NCBI GenBank assembly: GCA_958450325.1 | Contig: OY288259.1 | Location: 29,630,734 to 29,694,733 of the forward strand | Direction: 5' to 3' | Source: Agrostemma githago | Taxonomy: Eukaryota > Streptophyta > Magnoliopsida > Caryophyllales > Caryophyllaceae | DNA length: 64,000 nt | Shown here: positions 58,429-64,000 of the stretch, one piece after another | Layout of the letters: each line of letters starts with the position of its first letter | Position numbering within the stretch: position 1 is the stretch's first letter | The notes under the pieces: generated by a model | What the model was told of the DNA's origin: nothing | What the model saw: the letters and a program-made list of their open reading frames with translations, nothing else | Database searches by the model: none | Translations under genes and position numbers: made by a program

Positions 58429-60018
58429 TGTAATCCTCTACAAATTCTAACGCAATACAGTGGCGGAAACACTGTAGAGTTGGGATTAAAACACACTGAC
58501 AAACTTTATCTTATGAAACGAAATGGTAAGTCAATACAAATGCCTCTTTTTACAAAAGGGCTAAAAAGAAATTCTCCAAACGAGTTATACAAATCCATAA
58601 ATTACATTAATAAAGAAAGAGTAGGATCCATGCTACTCGCTAGCTCACACCCAAAACCCAACAACAAATACCCGTCATGTTATAAACATAACAGCCACGT
58701 CAGTGGGGAGTAACTCGGACGTTCTCCCAGCCATATTATATCATATGGAAAAATAATAGTCTTATTATATCAAAATATTTAAAAAGAGAAAACAATAAAA
58801 CGATATAATAAAAATAAGTTTTCAACGAAACTTAAAGCACTTGTCAACCTGCAAGTAAAAAATCAATCGATAATAATAATATTCAAAAATAGCGTTATGG
58901 AAATTCGATCAGTGTGCACAAGGCTAGACTTTCACTAGGATAATACTGGAAAATAGCTTCGAGAACTGTAGACTTAACTCATAACAGAATCCAGTCTCTA
59001 ACTAGGCAACTCAACTATAACAGGACTGTGTGCAGCGAGGTTCTAGTTTAAGTACTGCACACCCCTCCTAGACAACAAATATGTCTAGTTCAGCTGACGA
59101 CGACTAACACGATGTGATATCTAGCTTAAAGTCAAAACATACACTCTCCTGGGCGAAACTACGCCCAGTTCAACGACCAAATGTGCCCCAAATAGGCACA
59201 CCGCCATTATAGCTGATGGCAAAAACGTACATCCCAGACTATATTACTCTAACCCCACACTTATTCTTATTCCATAACTCCTAAACAAAGCCATTATCGA
59301 TAAATAAACAAAAGGTATAATTATTATAAATAACATGAATAAAAGGAATAAACATTTTATATTAAAAGGGAAACTTTCTATAAATAGAAACTTACTAATT
59401 TTAGAAACTTACTGAAAATAGAAATATTGTTATAGAAAACTCGTAAGTTATTAAAATAAGTGATACTTATAAAAATAGCATTTCTAACGAAATTAACATT
59501 TTATTATTATCGTCGTTATCGTAACTTTAATATATTTCTAAATTCGTTCCTCAAAAATATAAATAAAATATAATAAGTAATATTTAGTATTGTACAAATA
59601 ATTAGAAAATCGAGTTAAAACTAAAAATTTTAGAAAATAGATGTTTTAAGAAACACAATATCAAAATTAATTGAGTCAATGAGTTGTATAAAAGAAATGA
59701 GATTTACAAAGATTTCAAATTATTTTTAATAAATAGCTTTTACTAATAAATAATACGGATTTTAATAAAAATAGTCAATCGGAAATTATTAGTGAAAATA
59801 GTCTCGACTAAAAATATATTTAAAACTAAAACGACTATTTTCTCATTTATTAGTATAAATCGTAAAACAAAAATTAATTTATTGAACGAGTATACAAATC
59901 TCGATTATAGTATAAAAACACGATTTTGAGTTAAAAACTAGAAATTAACGAAATATGACAAAAATATGAAATCGATATTATTTAGTTACTAGTATCACGA
60001 TAACCAACAAAATATTAT
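58429..60018 (-). repeat. Truncated Tekay-like LTR, copy 2
   Basis: Counterpart of 41858-43448, ending at the same joint with Tat RT sequence. Hairpins at 59069-59201. Confidence 0.85.
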
Positions 60019-60444
60019 AACCCCGAAAGTACACTTCTTAGGGTTTAACTTCATCTGATAGGCTCGCAGGGAGGCGAATGTCTCCTTCAGGTCCTTCAGA
60101 TGCTCTGCCTCTCCCTTGCTGTTTACTATGACACCATCCACATATGCCTCTAGGTTCCTGCCTTTTTGTTTCTCGAATACTTGGTCTACCAAATGTTGAT
60201 AGGTTGCCCCAACATTTTTCAGGTCAAAGGGCATCATTTTGTATATGTACGTTCCTGCACTAGTAAGGAATGCACACTTCACCCTGTCTGGTTGCCACAG
60301 GTATACCTGGTGGTAACCTGAGAAGGCATCCAGGAAGCTTAACATCGAGTGCCCACTGGTAGCGTCGACCATCTGATTAATTCTCGGCAGGGGGTAGCAA
60401 TATTTTGGACATGCTTTGTTAAGGTTGATGAAGCCCACGCACAT
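60019..60444 (-). pseudogene. Tat-lineage RT fragment, copy 3
   Basis: Frame 59995-60444 (149 codons) keeps the G lost in copy 2, so it starts like copy 1. YVDG is retained; Asn for Lys follows (VIVNSK). Confidence 0.82.
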
Positions 60445-60623
60445 CCCTCAGGCTCCTGAGGCTTTCTTTACCATAACCACATTAGCAAGCCATTCTGGGT
60501 AGTTGCAGCTTTCGATGAAGTCGGCTTTCAAGAGCTTTTCTATTTCCTCTCTGATAGCTAGGTCCTTCTCAGCTGACATGTTTCTCTTCTTTTGCCTTAC
60601 TGGCCGAGCATCTGGGTTGACAT

Positions 60624-61244
60624 TCAGCTTGTGAACAATATGACTTGGGTCAACTCCCGAATTTCGTCGGCCGAGTAGGCAAAGACATCTTTGTTGTCCC
60701 GTAGGACTTTGATCAGCCTTTCTCTATAAGGTTCTTCCAGATCAGTGCCGACAAGGACCGACCTTCCTGACTCTAGTTCCACCAGCATGCTCTCACCCCC
60801 AGGTTCTGGGTGGTCAGATGGTGTCTTGATGGCCAATTGGTCAGCCAGAATCTCCCCCTCGCTGTTGGGGGAGCTGTCTGCCTTCCTTTTCCCTTTTCTT
60901 TCAGCCTCATGGGTGCGCAAGGCGACTGAATAACACTTCCTAGCCGACTCTTGATCTCCGTGGACCTTGCCTTCCATGCCAAAGTCAGTGACGTAGGTTA
61001 AAGTCAACGCTCTGATAGATATGGCTGCCTTTACCTCGTCCAGAGTGGTTGCCAAAGAGGGCATTGTATGCTGATTTTGCGTCCACCACCACGAAGCACT
61101 CCAATCTTTTCTAGATTTAAAAACTACCTTTTCCAGAATTGATTTAATTTCTCGATTAGATACTTCTACTTGGCCGCTTGTTTGAGGGTGATAAGCCAAT
61201 CCGGTACGTTGCATAACACCATATTTCTGTAGCAAAGTCTCCAA
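60624..61244 (-). pseudogene. Chimeric Athila integrase / Tat protease ORF, copy 3
   Basis: 206 codons, identical in translation to copy 2. Confidence 0.8.
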
Positions 61245-61272
61245 TCTCTTCTCGTGGAAGTGTGAACCTCCA

Positions 61273-62091
61273 TCACTGATAATGGCTCGAGGAACCCCAA
61301 ACCAAGGGAAAATTTATTTTCTTAAAGAGATTCATGACCACCTTAGCATCGTTCGTAGGATAAGCTACCGCCTCGACCCATTTGGACACATAATCCACTG
61401 CAACTAGAATATATCGGTTACCAAAAGAAGAAAGAAACGGACCTTGATAATCGATTCCCCATACGTCGAAAATCTTGACCTCTAATATACCGGTTTGTGG
61501 CATCTCATGTCATCTAGAAATATTACCGGATCGTTGGCAAGCATCATAAGCAAGGATAAATCCTTGAGCATCTTTAAATAAAGTCGGCCAATAAAATCCG
61601 GATTGTAATACCTTAGCAACGGTGCGAGATGGACCATGATGACCACCATAGGGAGAAGAATGACAACCTTCCAAGACACCTCTAACTTCCCAGTCTGGTA
61701 CGCACTTCCGAAAAATTCCATCCGTGCATTCTCGAAATAGGTAAGGATCATCCCAATAATACCTCCTCACATCAGATAAGAATTTCTTCTTTTGTTGATA
61801 AGTACAATTAGGACGAAGATAACCACCAACCAAAAAGTTAGCAAAATCGGCATACCATGGCTCGTTGGTAGTTAACTCGGCAAGGGTGATTCCAAGTAAG
61901 GAATCGTCGGGAAAAGAATCATCAATCGGCAGGATTAATACGTCTTCATCGAATCTAAGCCGTGATAAATGATCAGCTACAATATTCTCGGCTCCCTTCT
62001 TATCCCGAATCTCTAGATCAAATTCTTGGAGTAGTAGGATCCAACGAATTAATCTAGGCTTTGCTTCCTTCTTTGGTAAGAGGTACTTCAA
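61273..62091 (-). pseudogene. Athila-lineage RNase H end and integrase, copy 3
   Basis: Frames 61273-61503 and 61510-62091, as copy 2. The same defects are present. Confidence 0.84.
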
Positions 62092-63294
62092 TGCGGCATG
62101 ATCAGTATAAACAATAACCTTAGAACCTATGAGATAAGTTCGGAATTTATCGAGGGCATATATGATGGCTAATAACTCCTTTTCCGTCGTTGCGTAATTG
62201 ATCTAAGCTTCGTCTAAAGTCTTACTTGCATATTAAATAGCATGTAAAACTTTATCTTTTCTCTGACCCAAAACTGCTCCTACGGCATAGTCGCTTGCAT
62301 CACACATAATCTCGAAAGGTAGATTCCAATCCGGCGATCGAATGATAGGTGCTGAGATTAATGCCTCCTTAATCCTGTCAAAAGATTCACGACATGCATC
62401 AGTAAAGCAAAAAGGAGCATCCTTAAGAAGGAGTTGGGTAAGTGGTTTAGCAATTTTAGAGAAGTCCTTGATAAAGCGGCGATAAAATCCCGCATGACCA
62501 AGGAAACTTCTAACCCCCTTAACATTGGTGGGAGGAGGCAATTGCTCTATTACTTGAATTTTCGCTCGATCTACTTGGATGCCCTTATCAGAAACTAAAT
62601 GACCAAGAACTACTCCCTCGTTAACCATAAGGTGACACTTTTCTCAATTAAGCACCAAGTCAACTTCCTCATAGCGACCTAAAACCTTAGACAAATTCAG
62701 CAAACAAGAATCAAAGTCAGAACCATAAACACTTAAATCGTCCATAAATACTTCCATAATTGACTCAATAAAATTAGAAAAGATACTAATCATGCATCTC
62801 TAAAAAGTGGCTGGGGCGTTACATAATCCGAAGGGCATCCTACGATAAGCGAAGGTACCATAAGGACAAGTAAAGGTGGTTTTTTCTTGGTCCTCGGGAT
62901 GAATGGGGATCTGAAAAAAAAACCGGAGTACATCTATATAACAAAAATACTTATGACGAGTTAATCTTTCTAACATCTGATCAACAAATAGAAGTGGGTA
63001 ATGGTCCTTTTTAGTGGCGACATTCAATTTCCTATAATCAATACACATGCACCATCCTGTAACAATTCGAGTAGGAATTAGTTCATTCCTATCGTTCTTT
63101 ACTACCGTGGTGCCTCCTTTCTTAGGCACCACTTGAACCAGACTGACCCATTTAGAGTCGGATATAGCATATATAATACCGGCGTCTAGAAGTTTCATAA
63201 CTTCTTTCTTAACAACTTCCTGCATATTCGGGTTCAGTCGACGCTGACCCTGGATAGACGGTTTATGACCATCTTCAAGATGAATGCGATGCAT
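62092..63294 (-). pseudogene. Athila-lineage RT and RNase H, copy 3, with 9-A run
   Basis: The A run at about 62914-62922 has nine A, not eight, so the RT frame stays open farther (to 62800), through the MPFGLCN region. It then hits a stop just before the FMDD segment, and the later RNase H stops remain, so the protein is still not complete. Confidence 0.87.
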
Positions 63295-64000
63295 TCAAAA
63301 GTCAAGAGAAATACCTTTTAAATCACTTAAACTATATCCCAATGCCTTCTTATGTTTCCTCAATACAGTTAATAAATCAGTCAAAGAATTACTTACTATA
63401 ACCGGGTTTAGCTCACCCTCGTCGAGAAAAGCATACCTGAGATTCGTGGGTAACGGTTTAAGTTCAGGTTTCTGTACCTCGACCGAATAAGACACATCAA
63501 GGTTGACAGTTTCGACCATCTCAGCTTCTTTCGGGTCCCCTGCATATTGAAGTGCTTCTATATCATCTACTTCAGCTTTCCAAATTCCTCCGTCACCTGT
63601 ATAACTCGATTCACACATTAGTAACTCCAAGGGATCTTTTGTTAAGGATCCGAGTAAGGTGGAATCAATAGTGTCATCGACCGAATCAAAAGTGTCTATA
63701 CAATAGCACAAATCATCAGTTATAGGGGCTTTTAAAGCTTTATTAAGATTAAATGTGACTTTATCTTCCCCAACCTCAAGTGTCAAACTACCGTTTTTGA
63801 CATCAATAATTGCGCCTGCAGTGTGAAGGAATGGACAACCTAGTGTAATAGGAATATGCGTATCCTCAGCGATGTCTAAGGCAACAAAGTCGATAGGATA
63901 AAAGAACTTCCCTACCTTAACCGGAATGTCTTCTAAGACACCTAAAGGTCTACGGACTGATCGATCAGCCATTTGAAGTGTGATACTAGTACACTTCAAA
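63295..64000 (-). pseudogene. Athila-lineage gag-pro C-terminal part, copy 3, cut by window end
   Basis: 234 codons of the protease-to-RT linker part. The DLGAS site lies beyond the window. It follows copy 2 except Pro in place of Ser near the end (GELNPV), as in copy 1. Confidence 0.85.

Larger units (their letters stand above)
43449..60018. repeat. Segmental tandem duplication, copy 2 (complete unit)
   Basis: A 16,570-bp unit from the Tat RT fragment to the truncated Tekay-like LTR. Features match copy 1 at offsets of 15,840 (left of the deletion) and 16,570 (right), and copy 3 at 16,570-16,572. Differences between copies are sparse substitutions and small indels. Confidence 0.94.
60019..64000. 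repeat. Segmental tandem duplication, copy 3 (cut by window end)
   Basis: Matches 43449-47430 at an offset of 16,570-16,572. The joint sequence is the same as at 43449, so both joints arose from one breakpoint. At least 3.98 kb of this copy is present. Confidence 0.93.

Noticed and set aside
27609..64000. Centromeric or subtelomeric satellite array
   Set aside because: The unit is 16.57 kb and made of identifiable transposons; there is no short satellite monomer or telomeric repeat.

Overview
The window is plant nuclear heterochromatin, almost certainly from an angiosperm. Nearly every base can be assigned to LTR retrotransposons or DNA transposons. The evidence is primer-binding sites matching plant tRNA-iMet, tRNA-Asp and tRNA-Arg 3' ends, Athila- and Tat/Ogre-type Gag-Pol pieces, a CACTA-like element and Stowaway MITEs. 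I see no intact host gene, tRNA or rRNA, and the species cannot be named from this sequence.

Layout. (1) 1-7637: a non-autonomous, Tekay-like LTR element on the minus strand. Its 3.5-kb LTRs read as identical, so it is young. (2) 7638-27409: a deep nest. A minus-strand element (LTR 9340-10902, tRNA-Asp PBS, Gag-like ORF) sits in the 3' internal part of a plus-strand relative whose 3' LTR starts at 12308. That LTR is split by a minus-strand Ogre-like element (13409-25113, TSD CTAGT, tRNA-Arg PBS), which itself carries a 2.8-kb CACTA-like transposon in one LTR. The split LTR resumes at 25119 and ends at 26202, inside the remnant of a further plus-strand element (LTR 26419-27409). (3) 27410-64000: a Tat-lineage element on the minus strand (5' LTR 34950-35648, gag start, protease/RT remnant 27410-28690) invaded by an Athila-lineage element in the same orientation. 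To the right lie a BED-finger ORF, MITEs, a second Ogre-like LTR and a Tekay-like LTR fragment. This block is tandemly repeated: copy 1 27609-43448, copy 2 43449-60018 (16,570 bp), copy 3 from 60019 past the window end. Copy 1 is 729 bp shorter through one deletion.

Coding state. All polyproteins are broken by shared stops and frameshifts. Catalytic motifs remain readable: protease DLGAS, RT FMDD and integrase D and E residues. The Tat RT has YVDG instead of YVDD. One 206-residue ORF fuses the end of the Athila integrase core to Tat protease/pre-RT sequence.

Most interesting signal. LTRs of several distinct families carry a cluster of short GC-rich palindromes about 19-22 bp apart, near two helical turns, mostly just upstream of the TATA box. 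The sequence differs between families but the layout recurs. In the Athila-type element the same 20-bp-period palindrome occurs twice: three units in the LTR upstream of TATA and six units inside the gag-pro reading frame.
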